In this document: positions 34,710 through 46,187 of the stretch, piece after piece | How the letters are laid out: each line of letters starts with the position of its first letter | How positions within the stretch are numbered: the first letter of the stretch is position 1 | DNA from: Eremophila alpestris peregrina | Lineage: Eukaryota > Chordata > Aves > Passeriformes > Alaudidae | Direction: 5' to 3' | Assembly (NCBI GenBank): GCA_009792885.1 | Contig: WMCF01000066.1 | Coordinates: forward strand, 1,268,861-1,332,860 | DNA length: 64,000 nt | The notes under the pieces: generated by a model | Told to the model about the DNA's origin: nothing | The model's input: the letters and a program-made list of their open reading frames with translations, nothing else | The model's database searches: none | Made by a program: the position numbers and the translations under genes

Positions 34710-37499
34710 TCTCTGCCCCCTACCAAGGTTCTTTATCCTCCCCAAGGAGGAGGTGAGACCCTGGTTGAGTGGAATAAACCTTCACCCCCAGAAAGGATGG
34801 AGAGACCCATCGGTCCCAGGGAAAGAGCTGATGCTCCCAGGGCTTTTGGGGCTGGTGTGTGATGATGCAAAGATTTGTCAGTGTTTTTCCTTTGAAAGAA
34901 GGGGCCTTTCACTCGCTCACAGGGCTGCATTTTGCACACACAACCCTCTTGTCCTCCCTGGTGTTGCTTGTAAAAATGTTAAGCTCTTTGGAAACTGCTG
35001 CATTCCCATGGCTTGGAGGTGCTGCTCCCTTTGTGACACAAAGGTGAAGCCCCAGGACTCCCTGGGAACCATCCTGCCAAGGTCATGCATTCCTGGGAGA
35101 GCAAAGCAGAGGGAATTTTACCCATGAGGAGGGAATGGATTCCCACATCACCCTGTGTCATTTAAGGATGTGGTTCCTGTCCCTGACCAACACAGGGGCA
35201 CTGCCAGGGAGCCAGGACAGATGTGACTTTTGGTGTTGGACATCCGAGTGCTGCAGCAGCTCTTGCTGGATCATCCCTGTAAATATGCCTTGATCCACAA
35301 GGAGACCCCCTTGCACCCTGCCAGGGAGGCAGGACAGGGGTGGTGCTCCCACATTTTGGGCAGTGGTGATGAACCCAGGGCTCCAGAGGCAAAATCTGAG
35401 GCTGATCATCAAAGGGAAGAGGGAACAGGAATTGTGTGAGGAACTGCTTTGCCAGAGGCTGGAGCAACAGCTGGGGGTGGGGTTAGGGTTTGCCTTGGGT
35501 TCAGCCTAAGGAAGATTCTTTGTGATTTTCAGCAAAGCAGTGATAGAAAAAAAACAAAGAAAGGTTGAGATCAAATGCAGAGCTTTGCTGAACTCCCAGG
35601 TGCAATGTTCCCTCTTAGCAACGAGTGTTTGTGTACAGGTTTCGCTAAGAGAGAGGAATAATTTGAAATTAAAAGTAAACTGAGGGGGAGAAATGTGTCC
35701 CTCTTATTTTTTCTGCCAGTGTCAGAACAAATCCATTTAATTCCTTGGGGGAATTGTTAGTTTATTTTTTAACTGCTGTGGTTTTAGCTCTTCAAGCCCA
35801 GAAACTTTGCCAAGGCTTTGGTGAGGCATTCCAGCATCTCCAGAGTTGTCTGTGTGTGAGCTGCATCCACTGGGCAGTCTCAGGTCCAGGGTGTGATCCC
35901 AAGGGATCAAACCATATTTCTGGACTGAGGTGGGTGCTCAGCAAAGTGCAGGAGTGTTGGATGAAGGTCCAGCATCCTCCAAGTCTGGATGCAGACACGT
36001 CCTTGTGTCCTTCTCTGCTTCGTGTCTCAGCTCCCAAGCAGCTCCTGCTCAATACAGAAGGATACACCAACCTTTCTCAACTGTTATTGTCTATTAATTA
36101 AATGCTAATTAATTATTAAAAGGATATTTATTGAGATTTAACAAGTCTGCAGCCAGAAAACAAGGAAAAAACCCATTGGTGGCAGGTGTTCCACTGCAGT
36201 AATGAGGTTCTTAATAACCAATTGGCATTTGTTTGACTTAGAATAACATTCTTATTAAATCTAAATCAACTCTTTACTTGAGACACCTCATTACATGGGG
36301 GTTATTTTTTTTTCCCTGCCACCTTTCCTTGGTGCTGTGGGAGTTCCCCACTTGCATCTCCCGGCGCTGGCAGAGGAGTCTGTGCCTGAATAAACGTGAA
36401 AGGTGATGGTTATTCACGGAGAGTGGCACTTACAGAAAGATTTCCCTGAGCTCCCATCCCTGCTCGTGCTCACGGGAGCTCCCAGGGCTCCTTCTCCTTT
36501 CATTAGGGAAGCTGGCACACGCAGAAGCTGTTTGGCTGTGCCAGCTCCATCCTGAGGCAGCAGCCTGCTCCCCAGCATCCTCCTGCCCTGATGCAGGGAG
36601 GGAATTGCCAGCCTCGCCTTTTGCTTGGTTATTTGTTAGCAATCCCATTTAGCACTGGGAGAAGTTGCTGGTGCAGAGCTGAAAACCCACGGGGGAGGGG
36701 GGAAATAAAACTCCATCCCAGCATCTGGGTGACAGTGGTGCCCTGGGGGGGAAGGATGAGCTGAACAAAAAGCCACAGGAATTGGAGCTGATGTGAAGGG
36801 GGAAGGCTCCCCAGTCCATTATCCAGACACTTTGGTTCCTTCAGGGTCAGCAGTGACTTTTGAAACGCTGTTGTTGGGAGCATTTTCGCCTTGGAAGGAG
36901 ATGGGAAGGCGGGCAGGGGAGCGACTGCTGCCTTTAATCGGCATTTAATTACTTCCCCTTTTAATGCGGCTTTTAAAAAAGAAACAAGGATCCCAGCCGG
37001 GTGCTCCTGTAGCACAAATAACAACGAGGGGGGAGGAAAAGTGGCCCACAACAACAAACAATCTGTGCTATTACAGGATCATTATTCTGATATTATTTAT
37101 TTCAGACTTTTTGATACTCTCCAGTGCTTGACTTCACAGGCTCATTTAGTCCCTTTCAAAAGCAAAGCAGTGCTGCAATTTGCCAGGAGAAAATGTGATA
37201 AACACTGAGAAGGGGGGAAGGAAATAACCCGGCCACCATAGGGATAAATATATTTATTTTTACAGACTGGGGAGATGTGTGGGTGTGAGGGGAGCATCAT
37301 TCATGGCTTCAGAGCCACAGCACAGGGAGCACCTGAGGGTCTCAGGTTCAAGTGCTGGTCATTCTGTCACCTCCCAAATTCTGAATTTCTTGGGAAGGTG
37401 GTGGCAGGCAGGAATACTTTCCTCCGTTCCAGATTTGGAATGGTGATACTCCAGCATTGTCAGGACAGCTCTGAGGCATCCTTTGAGAAGTGGCCAAGC
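34710..37499. other. 2.8 kb of unique non-coding sequence
   Basis: Holds AT-rich enhancer-like patches at 36080-36300 (tattaattaaatgctaatta, taaccaattggcatttg) and 36900-37260 (atcggcatttaattacttcc). A single ggggttagggtttgcc near 35478 resembles one and a half telomere units but is isolated. No exon was recognised. Confidence 0.45.
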
Positions 37500-37652
37500 C
37501 CTGGAGGGGCTGGAACCACTGTCCCTGGAAGGGTTCAGAAAACACGTGGGTGTGGGGCTTAGGGACGTGGTTTTGTGGTGGCCTTGGCAGTGCTGGGTTG
37601 AGGGTTGGACTTGATCATTTTTGAGGTCTTTTTCCAATGTTAATGACTTTGG
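37500..37652 (+). mobile_element. Old CR1 LINE 3' fragment
   Basis: 'gtccctggaagggttcagaa', 'ggcttagggacgtggttttg', 'ggcagtgctgggttgagg' and 'ttggacttgatcatttttga' are the 3' end of an older CR1 variant ('gtgctgggttaacggttggac'). The terminal repeats have decayed to 'aatgactttgggatt'. Confidence 0.82.
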
Positions 37653-38249
37653 GATTGGCAGAAGTGATGGACACAGAGCCAGTGGGGCAGGATTGCTTCT
37701 GAGGCAGGGAATGCTGCAAGCCAAATTTGTCCAGCCTGAGGGGAAATATCTCCTGCTTCCCTGGTGTAAAACACTTCACTTCCCCATGCCCAGCTCTGTA
37801 CCAAGGCAATGCGTGTGGCTCTTCCCACAAGGGCCTCTCCAGGAGGCTGGAAACACTCAGATCATTTCATATCCAAGGCTCTTTTGGGTTTCTTGGGCAG
37901 CAACAAGAGCCACACACAGGGACCTGTGAGCTTATCCAAAAAATGAGAGAGGTGGGCCTAACCCACCTTCAAACCAAGGAGAGCAATAAGCTCTTTGTTC
38001 TCCCTGGGTAGTCTGGAGCATTCCTGAAATCTGGGGAGATCCTGGGTGTTTGTGTCAGCAAGAATTAGATCACAATATCATTAATCACAAGGCTGTGCCT
38101 GGATTATCAGTGATAGGCAGCAAGAGCTGCTGCATCCAATTAATTGTATGGATTAAGGGAATCCCTTCTGAAGTTTACTGTCCAAAGAAGGAAAAAAAAA
38201 TTTTAAAAAAAGGCAGGGAAAAGTGTGATTTAGATTAAAAAAACCCAGC
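37653..38249. other. Unique spacer
   Basis: No repeat or gene was recognised. An A-rich patch lies at 38190-38215. Confidence 0.45.
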
Positions 38250-38306
38250 TGGAATGTGATGATCCTTAAGGTCCCTCCCAGTCTGAACCATCCTGGGATT
38301 CTGTGA
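38250..38306 (+). mobile_element. CR1 LINE tail, 57 bp
   Basis: 'gatgatccttaaggtccctc', 'gaaccatcctgggattctgt' and 'gat': only the last bases of a CR1. It sits 30-odd bp upstream of a second CR1 in the same direction. Confidence 0.8.
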
Positions 38307-38337
38307 TAAAAACCTCTTTAAGCTTAAAAGCTCTTTC

Positions 38338-38527
38338 AGAGCTTGGTGAGTAACTGGTTGCCCAGAGCAGCTGTGGCTGCCCCATCCCTGGAAGTGTCCA
38401 AGGCCAGGTTGGACAAGGCTTGGAGATAACCTGGGATAGTGAAAGGTGCCCCTGCACACAGCAGGGAGTTGAACAAGATGAGCCTTAAGTTCCCTCTGAA
38501 CCCAAACCATCCTGGGATTCCATGATC
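38338..38527 (+). mobile_element. CR1 LINE 3' fragment
   Basis: 'ggtgagtaactggttgccca', 'gccccatccctggaagtgtc', 'caaggccaggttggacaagg' and 'gtgcccctgcacacagcagg' lead to the tail 'ctgggattccatgatcc'. Confidence 0.92.
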
Positions 38528-38930
38528 CTGGTGTTTGGGGTAGTGGATGGCTTTGGACACGCCTTATCCCAAAATTCCTCTTGGGAAGGAGTCTGAAAAA
38601 TCACCCCACCACAAATCCTGCAACTCATTTATCATCTAAAAGACCTTGATATTGAAAAATGAGCCGTGATGTTGTGACATGATGGAGGTGCCTGGACATC
38701 ATTTAGCTGGAGCTGCCTTGTTCAAACAGTATTTTGAAGGTTTATTTATATCTCTATTTTTTATATATATTTTCTTTTCTGCAAAGACACACCCTGCTAC
38801 ACCCTTTCAAAGGCTCTGTTGGGATGAATATGGCCTTTTTCTGGTTTCTCTCTAACTGTGGTGTGCCTCAAGCCTCCCTGCTGGATTTGTGTGGGATTTC
38901 TGGGTTGTAAAGTTGTGTCAAGCCCCCGAT
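38528..38930. other. Unique spacer
   Basis: AT-rich near 38740-38780 (tttatatctctattttttat). No feature was recognised. Confidence 0.45.
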
Positions 38931-39321
38931 TCCCACCTCACCTGGATTTCCCACGAGAAGGGGCTGGAGGCAGCCCCACAATGCCTGGATAGAACATTCT
39001 CACCTGCCTGTCATTGGGAAGGGATGGGAGAAGAGGTAAAAATCAGCCAGCCCACTGCAAAACCACCCTCCTGGGCTTCCTTTCACACCTAGAAAGAGCC
39101 AGCACTCCTGGATGGGTTTTTAGCTTGGCTCAATTTCCCACCTCACCTGGATTTCCCACAATGCCAAACCTCCCTGGACAGAGCATCCTCACCTGCCTGT
39201 CGTTGGAAAGGGATGAGAGAAGAGGGTAAAACCAGCCAACCCACTGCAAAACCACCCTCCTGGGCTCCCTCTCACACCTAGAAAGCGCCAGCACTCCCAG
39301 ATGGGTTTTTATCTTGGCTCA
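38931..39321. repeat. Tandem duplication of about 200 bp, two copies
   Basis: Copy 1 is 38931-39132 and copy 2 is 39136-39321. Both start tcccacctcacctggatttc and share 'cccactgcaaaaccaccctc', 'ctgggct', 'cacacctagaaag', 'gccagcactcc' and 'gatgggtttttancttggct'. Copy 2 lacks about 20 bp after the first 'ttcccac' (the 'gagaaggggctggaggcagc' piece) and differs at scattered bases, so the duplication is not very recent. No open frame is kept across both. Confidence 0.9.
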
Positions 39322-41246
39322 CTCAAGAGCCAAGCGGCGCCGAGCTGCTGCAGAGCGGCCAGACTTACTGAGAATGAATTTTAAAAGGAGGGTTTCCTGA
39401 AGAAAAAAAAATTAAACCCAGCCCTAAAGCAACAGCAACCTGCTTCAAACAAACCAGCCCCCTCGGCCCCTCCTGCTCTGGCGCTGGAATGCGGCTCGTA
39501 GCATCATCCGAGGTTTTTCAACAGCGCCTTCGCCAGCCCGTGAGAGGGATTTGCTGTCCCCAGAGCCTTGTCTATGGGATGTGTGTCAGAAACATCCTTA
39601 AATCTTCAGGAAAAAAACCCACCCAGCCCTCGTCTGGCTGCGGGGCTGCCGTCAGGAGCTGTAAAAACCTGCTGACAGACAGATGGAGCGGTGTAATTAC
39701 ACACGGGGAGGGGGGACGGGCGCGCCGAAATTGTTGGTGTGGGCAGACAATTAGAGGCTTTTCCAGAAGATTACCCTCTCCCTCCCATCTGGGCTCCGGG
39801 GAGGAGTTTTAGGCTGGCGGTGCCGTTTCTGTCCTCAGCCGTTTCTGCTCTGCCCAAATCACGGTTTCCCATCCCTTTGGACGTGGCTGGAGCATCCCCT
39901 GGTTTTCAGGAGGAGGGAGAGGCACTGATGGCTCCTTTGCCTGGAGCTCAGAGCCCCCATCGTGGGTGAGGATGCCATGGGATGCATGGCAGGGTTTCCC
40001 TGGGAAATCCACCCCCAGGAGGCTGATTTGGGGTGGGTTTGGTCATTTCTGGGTTTCTCCAGCTCACCAGGGACGTTTTCAAGCATGTTGAGACTATATG
40101 ACCTTTAAAAGGTCCCTTCCCACTCGATATTCGATGATTCCATGTGTACCAGCAGCAGGGAGGGCAGGCAGCTCTCAAGGCCAGCAGCAAAGGGAACAGC
40201 TAATTACAGCCCCATTTCAACCCAAATCACTATTTTTGTGTTAATTGTGTATTTATTTTCAGTATTTGATGTGCTGAGGAGTTAAACAGGAATTATTTTG
40301 GATGGCTCAACACTCATTTTTTGCTTTATGTTTTTTTCTAAACCCAAGTCAGGCCATTCAATTGCAGCACTGAAGGGTTATTTCTCAACAGTTTATCTTT
40401 CAAATTATGGTCACTTTGGTTTGAAAACATTGCCACTGGCCATTTGTGGAGTTTTCTGAATCAGGAAAATAATAATAATAATAGAATACTTGGATGATTC
40501 ACAATGTCCTTTGTCAGCTTTTCTTGCTCTTGGAAAGAAGATGATAAATTGGGTGCTAACTTTCTCCCAGCTCCCAGGATAACACTGGGGATGGTGTTTG
40601 TGCTGAACCTGTAACTGTTTCCTGATGTCCCACGTTGTCCCTGGATCTCACCAAACTCATATCAAGGGCTGACAGCAGCTCCTTTGGAGTGGAAACCACT
40701 CGGACACACAAACCTGGGTATTTATATGTGTGTAATACATTTCTTTTCCCTCTTGCCATGTCTTAAAAGCTCTGTCAGAATCCTTTGCTTCAAAGTCCTC
40801 CGGCCAGACCTTGAGGCTACCTGAAGCCTGAGGACTCCTTTGTGCCCTGTAAATCAATACAACATGGGGGGAATACAGAAATAAAAGGAGGATTCAGTAA
40901 AATAAATAAGTTGGCATCAAAATAAATGGGCTGCAAGCAAAATATGGGAAGTGGGGCATGGGAAGGGAATTGATTATTTATGAAGGAATTGGTGTTTGCA
41001 GGGTAAGGGCAGCTCTCCTTGTGTCCTTCACCCTTAGCTGCTGCTGCTGCAAGGGATCCTCGAGTCTCTTTTGCTCCTTCTTTATGGAGCTGTGAACCAA
41101 AAAATGCTCCTTTTGGGTGATTTTACTGTTTGGAGACTCCTGGAGGTCTGAGTGTCTCTGCCTGTTTGCACATGGGTACCAAAAACTGATGTCTCTCCAT
41201 TGCATTCTCCATTTTCTTCCCGAGCTTCCCACAAGCTCTCCCACAG
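39322..41246. other. Unique stretch, partly CpG-rich
   Basis: 39330-39740 carries CpG clusters (caagcggcgccgag, gcgctggaatgcggctcg) and a GGCGCGCC at 39719-39726 beside a GGGGAGGGGGG run. 40088-40145 is listed as a decayed CR1. 40200-40560 is AT-rich and contains a short (ATA)n run near 40470. No exon was supported. Confidence 0.45.
40088..40145 (+). mobile_element. Possible decayed CR1 tail
   Basis: 'tatgacctttaaaaggtccc', 'ttcccactcgatattcgatg' and 'attccatg' resemble a CR1 3' end but are strongly diverged. It is the least certain CR1 call in the window. Confidence 0.45.
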
Positions 41247-41463
41247 TCCCTGTCCTTCTTCAGTGGGACTCTGCTCCCCAAAATCTCTCCCATGGTCCCT
41301 GCCCTGCTTCCACAGAGCTCAGCCCCCCAAAATTTTTCCCATCCTCCCTGCCCTGCTTCCATGGGGCTCAGCCCCCGAAACCTCTCCCATGTCCCTGCCC
41401 TGCTTCCATGGGGCTCAGCCTCCCAAATCCTCTCCCATGGTCCCTGCCCTGCTTTTTTGGGGC
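41247..41463. repeat. 49-bp minisatellite, 4.5 copies
   Basis: Copies start at 41247, 41296, 41345 (47 bp, two bases deleted), 41392 and a partial one at 41441. The core is tccctgccctgcttcca, then gggctcagcc, then ctctcccatgg. A 49-bp unit is not a multiple of three, so the proline- and serine-rich peptides it encodes shift frame each copy and are not real protein. Confidence 0.92.
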
Positions 41464-42814
41464 AATTAGACACATTTTAGGGCCATGGGAGCCCTGGCAG
41501 GAGCTCCCCCAGCAGCAATGCCCTCTCACTTCCTGGCTTCACCCTCCTGGTGCCAGCTCTGCTGGTGGCACAGGGAGCATCGAGTTTTCCCTCTTTCTTT
41601 CAGGACTGGATTACAACCCCTCCCTGCAATTTAATTGTGATTAGATGCATGAGTGCTGCTGCTCAGTAAGGCTGGAGAGGCAGTCAGGGATGTGTTCACC
41701 CCTCTGATCATTTCCACCACAGCTTATTTCCCTGTTTTTGTTTCTTTCCTCTTCCCTTCTATTTTTTTCCCACCCTCACTGGTTTTCCAGTTGTCATTTC
41801 CCCCAGATTCCCCAAGCAGGAAGAAGATCCCCACAATGTTGTTGCTTCCAGTCAGATAAATCAGTGAGATTCTTTGTTTTCCTTTTTCTGAGTATTTTTC
41901 CCCTTCCCTTGCCCCTGGTTCTGCTCCATCCTCTTTTTTCCCTGCTTTTTCATTCCACCTGATTGCTGCCAGTCTTTAGCAGTCAATACACTTTACACCA
42001 TGTCCCATGGGAAGCAGGAAAAGGAGAATTTAGGGACAGTCTTGAAATGGGAGGGGGGATTTTCTCTGAGAAGGGAAAGTGCAGCTCACAGCTCAAATTT
42101 GAAAGAAGTTTGCCAAGCACCTCCCAAGGCAGAGAGATGGATAGGGAACGATCTCTGGCTGCTCCCTAATTTACAGCCCTGACAATACGATGCCGTTAGT
42201 GAGCATCCATCTTCATGTATAAAGGGAGGGGAGGAAAAATGAAAATAATAAAAAAAAAATCATTATATGCCTTTCAGCATTGACCAGCCCGAGGAGACGC
42301 GAGTTATTCTTAAGAAAGTCATGTATCTTCTTTACTTTGGCATCAACATAAATAAAATTACTTATCTCTCGGATTTAAATGCTCTGCACCTTTAGCAGGC
42401 AATAAATCCTTCTCTCCCATCCCTTTATGTATTTGTTCCTCGCTCCATCCTTCACCTCTGAATATGAAACTGCAGCTTCTCTCCCTGCTCTGAGCAGGGG
42501 GAGGACCCCAAAGTTTCCTCCATCTTCCCACTCGTGTTTTCTCAGAGCCAGAGTGATGTGTGGTCCTTCCCAAATCCAGCCTCACCTCCCCCATTGGGGC
42601 TGGCAGTGCTGCTCACTTCCCCAGGTGATGGGTCAGCCCCAACTTCCCATCATTTGGGTGGTAATTCCTGCCTGGGATGGTATGGGAAACCAGAGTATCC
42701 CTCTGGTTCTCCTGGATGGGCAGGAGCCTGGACAGGGGGGTAAATCCTCCCTGGCCTGTGCCTGAAACAGTGATGGTTTTTAGTCTCAGCCCGTGGAAAA
42801 AGCACTGTCAGGGT
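41464..42814. other. Unique stretch upstream of an LTR
   Basis: Pyrimidine-rich at 41730-41960. An AT-rich enhancer-like block lies at 42180-42385 (tcattatatgcctttcagc, taaaattacttatctctcgg). No exon was supported. Confidence 0.45.
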
Positions 42815-43091
42815 TGTCTGAAAATTTGGAGGTCACAAGAGTTTGATTTGTGTGATTTTTGTTATGTCACTGGGTGTGTAGAAGTAGTTTTATATTTTGT
42901 TACACAGACGTAAATAGAGTCAAGATGGAGGCAGATCAGTGTGATAAGAGCACATGTTTCTGTCTTCCTTTTCCTCTTCCTCTTTGCAAAGGGTGACGGG
43001 TTTTTAGGATTGGTAAAGGTAAAATTTCACTGCATGACATGAGTTTTAGTTATTGGTGTTTAGAGAAAAACAATGTTAATGTAATTTAGAA

Positions 43092-43098
43092 TATAAAA
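43092..43098 (+). promoter_or_regulatory. TATA box of the LTR
   Basis: TATAAAA is placed 277 bp into the LTR and about 100 bp before its AATAAA, as expected for a U3 promoter. Whether it is still active cannot be told. Confidence 0.6.
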
Positions 43099-43192
43099 GC
43101 CCAGACACTGTCGTGGGCGGGGCAGAATCCATTTTTCCAGCTGCCTGTGAACTTCACACTGGACAGAAAGAACTTAGAGATAAGATTTGTAA

Positions 43193-43198
43193 AATAAA
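43193..43198 (+). terminator. Polyadenylation signal of the LTR
   Basis: AATAAA about 80 bp before the LTR end, in the position of the R region signal. It is followed by a gt-containing stretch. Confidence 0.6.
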
Positions 43199-43278
43199 CA
43201 TCTGCAGTCCACAACCCAGACGTTCTCCGATTCCTTCTTTCAAGCATGGGCTGGTGGGAAGAAAAATTTACACTGCCA

Positions 43279-43662
43279 GGGTTAATCTCAAAAGAGATAA
43301 CTCTGACATCATGGCAGCTGGGGATGTGGGATGGGGCTGGGGGGACCCTGCTGATGCTGTGGGGGCTCCTGGGCTGCCATCACCACTTAAATCCCAAGGT
43401 TTGTGCCCTGCCAGGGGTGGCCGTGGAGCTGGGAACACACACAAATGGACAGAGCTCATCAACATTTCATCCCTTTTCCCCTCTCTCCTTGGTGCTTGAT
43501 CTGACATGACCAGCTCAGCTTCACTGTGCTTTCCCTCCTGGATTTAAAATGGAGATAGGACAGTAAAAATAATCATTGCCTTGGAAACCCCCGTGGATCC
43601 TTGTCATGGTGAAACCATAAAGTCCAGACTGCTGCTTTCAGGTGGGACAAGGTGAAATTGGG
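43279..43662. other. Unique spacer with a G-quadruplex motif
   Basis: G runs at 43320-43344 (four, three, four, six) have loops atgt, at and ct and meet the quadruplex pattern on the plus strand, 42 bp after the LTR. The rest shows nothing recognisable. Confidence 0.5.
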
Positions 43663-43735
43663 TCATGGAATCATAGAAGGGTTTGGCTTGGAAGGGACCT
43701 GAAAGATCATTTCATTCCAATCCCTCTTGTTCCCA
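43663..43735 (-). mobile_element. Short CR1 LINE tail
   Basis: On the plus strand 'tcatggaatcatagaagg' is followed by 'gtttggcttggaagggacct', 'gaaagatcatttcattcc' and 'aatccctc'. This is an inverted CR1 3' end of an older variant. It stops after about 73 bp. Confidence 0.85.
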
Positions 43736-46187
43736 CGAGGAATCGCTCACCCTGAGCCAAGAGTGGACAGGTCCCACTGGCATCATCCCACTTAACAGGC
43801 AAAGAAAATCCTGCTGGAAAATCCACATTTTCCTCAGAATTAAATTCAAGCAGAAAACCCTCGATCTCAGGATATCTTTTGTCAGGAAGATTTTGCTCTT
43901 GCCCTTGGAAGTCCGAAGGGGTTTGGGATGAGCAGTTTGTCTCACAGGTAGGACTGCAACAGGAAACAGGCCCCTTACCTACACCGATATTTTTTTTTAA
44001 TTTATAGTCCTTATTTTCCAAAGCCTTCTCTTTCTTTCTAACCCCCCCCAAAATAAAAAAACAAAACAAAAAAAAAAAACACCCAAGAAAAAAAAAAAAA
44101 CAACCTAGCAGCAATGACATTTTAACAGGAAATTAAATGAAAACATTTATTTTGAATTGACATTTTGACTTGAAATGCTGATTTGTTCTGGACTTTTAAG
44201 CCAGAGAGCAACAACACATGGTTGTTGTAAATGAGAAAAAAAAAAAAGGAGGAGTACGTGAAAACTTGCCACAAACTCTCAGGACACGTCAGGGACAAAG
44301 AGGGGACACTTGGCCCCTGGGGAGTTCTGTAGGGAAGGACACAAGAGCCAGACTCAGCTCCTGCACCAACCCACCTTTGCATCTAATTTGAAACAAGCAC
44401 AAAAAGGGCAGTTTTCTGTTTTCATGAGAAAGCCAGAAATTTCCGTGAGGCACAGAGAGTGAGAATCACTTTTTTCCCATCTGCTCTTCTCCACTGCCGT
44501 TGGAGGGTGATGCTGTTGATGTGTTGAGGTTTTGCCTTCTTTAAATATCACTGGTATTTATTTTCATTACTCGCTCTTAATTCTAACGAAGCTGAAGTCT
44601 CCTCTGTGCCCTGGTGGGGAATTTATCCCAAAAAAGCATCTAGAAACGTTTGGTTTCTTGGTCTGCAAACATCCTTTCATCTCTCCAGCATCCCATCTGT
44701 CTGTCTAGCTGCTCCTCCATCGCTTCCTTCCTCTTCCCTGTGATCGCAGCCACCACGACCTGCGAAATGAACATTTTCATAAAATCTTCGTTTGCATTTC
44801 AAACGAGGCAGAGGCACGGAAACCCACAGGAAAGGAGAAAAAAGCACAAAAAACCAGCTTTGCTTTCTCGGTTCCTCCTCATTTCTCACATCTGAAGAGA
44901 TTATTAAACATGTCTGAAGGTAAAATCCCAACTCTTCCCCGTGTGCCTCCAATGGAAATGGTTTTCCTTGGATGGTCTCATCCCCTCAGCCTCTTCTGGT
45001 TCACTTTAGATGGGCTTTTGTGCTGTTATAATGAATTTGTCTGATGTTGCCCTCTAATGGTTGATCAATAGGAATTTTAGGAACCCTGCCCAATAAATCC
45101 TCCTTTATTTTCTTGTGAGAAATGATAGGAGTTTGGAGATAAAGGGTCTGGGGGTTTCTCTGTACCCAGCAGAGGAGTAGCAAATGAATGTGAAATTTTC
45201 ATTGTGTTGTGTCTCTAACCCTCTTGTTGCTCATCCCTCCACCCCAAAACAGAAGGAACCAAAATTAGTTGTTTAGGAGTGCACTTTCCCCCCCTCAAGC
45301 CCTTTCTTGGTTGCCTCCATGCTGCAGAAGATCCCTGAGGACCTCAGCAGATGGCTTCCAGCACTGCAGCCTCTTGACAGGAGCTCCTCCACTTTGTTCC
45401 TCTTTGAGCAAGGGAAAACATTTTGACTTGAACTTTCATACATAATGATGAGGGTTGGTTACCCAAATCCACACATTTTCTTGAGTCGTTTTCATTTACT
45501 ACTGTTTGGAATTATTTCACAGCCTTGCAAATCTTCTGACAGCCAGAGACCAGGCAGGGAAAGGGAGAGAGGAAAAAAACCCCACTCAGCGTTCATTTCT
45601 CACATAATATATTCCAATCCTGTTAGGTCGTGCTGGTGAAGGTAATATTTCTGGCATTCATTTAATGAAATTGACAGTGATGAATGGTTAATTATACAAA
45701 TTACATTCTTATTAAATCCCCTGGAATCACTCCCTTAGAAAGTCTTAGCTATGGACTTCTCGTGCTAGATACTTATTTTTTTTTTAGGAGCATCTTTACT
45801 GCTGGCTGCTGAAAAACCGCCTTCCAAAAAACCTTGAAAAGCGTTAAAATCCCCCAGTTAAGTCAATTACTACAGATAAGTTAATCTTAATGGGATGCTT
45901 AAACCCCTGTCCTTGCATGAGTTTACTTCTCATCCCTCGCTCTCAGCTCTGGAGGGGCTGCAGAGAAAAGTTTCCGACGATTGTTGTGACAAATGGATTA
46001 AGTGTGGATAAACAGGGCTGGATGCAGAATTTGCATTCAAACTGGCTTTTGGCAGAATTTTCCCCCCAAGCTGGCAGTGAAATTTCCCATTTTGGGGTGG
46101 AGAGCAGCAGGATGCCTGTGTGTCCCACTGGATCAATCACTGGACAGGGATGCAATGCCCTGGGAGCTGTGGGCCGCTGATAAAGAA
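43736..46187. other. 2.4 kb of unique non-coding sequence
   Basis: Contains the low-complexity A/C tract at 44041-44105 (listed separately). AT-rich enhancer-like patches occur at 44540-44600 and 45640-45900 (aatggttaattatacaaatt). No exon was supported. Confidence 0.45.
44041..44105. repeat. A-rich low-complexity tract with C run
   Basis: Eight C at 44042-44049, then A runs broken by single C, T or G. It could be an old poly(A) tail or a simple-repeat expansion. The minus-strand frame through it is phenylalanine-rich and not meaningful. Confidence 0.85.

Larger units (their letters stand above)
42815..43278 (+). mobile_element. Solo LTR of an endogenous retrovirus
   Basis: 464 bp with TG at the start (42815) and CA at the end (43277-43278). 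It is flanked by a 4-bp direct repeat GGGT (42811-42814 and 43279-43282). The order is that of a retroviral LTR: a U3 region, TATAAAA at 43092-43098, AATAAA at 43193-43198, and a short U5 with 'cacaacccagacgttctccg'. No gag, pol or env remains on either side, so the provirus has recombined down to one LTR. A 4-bp target duplication is usual for gammaretrovirus-like elements. With only four bases, the assignment is tentative. Confidence 0.75.

Noticed and set aside
35470..35500. Telomere-like ggggttagggtt
   Set aside because: Only about one and a half units. Isolated, so coincidence.
41123..41644. Overlapping proline- and serine-rich frames
   Set aside because: Produced by the 49-bp minisatellite, whose unit is not a multiple of three.
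36245..45720. Shared 16-base phrase acattcttattaaatc near 36248 and 45704
   Set aside because: In AT-rich DNA about one such match is expected by chance in a window this size, and the flanks do not align.
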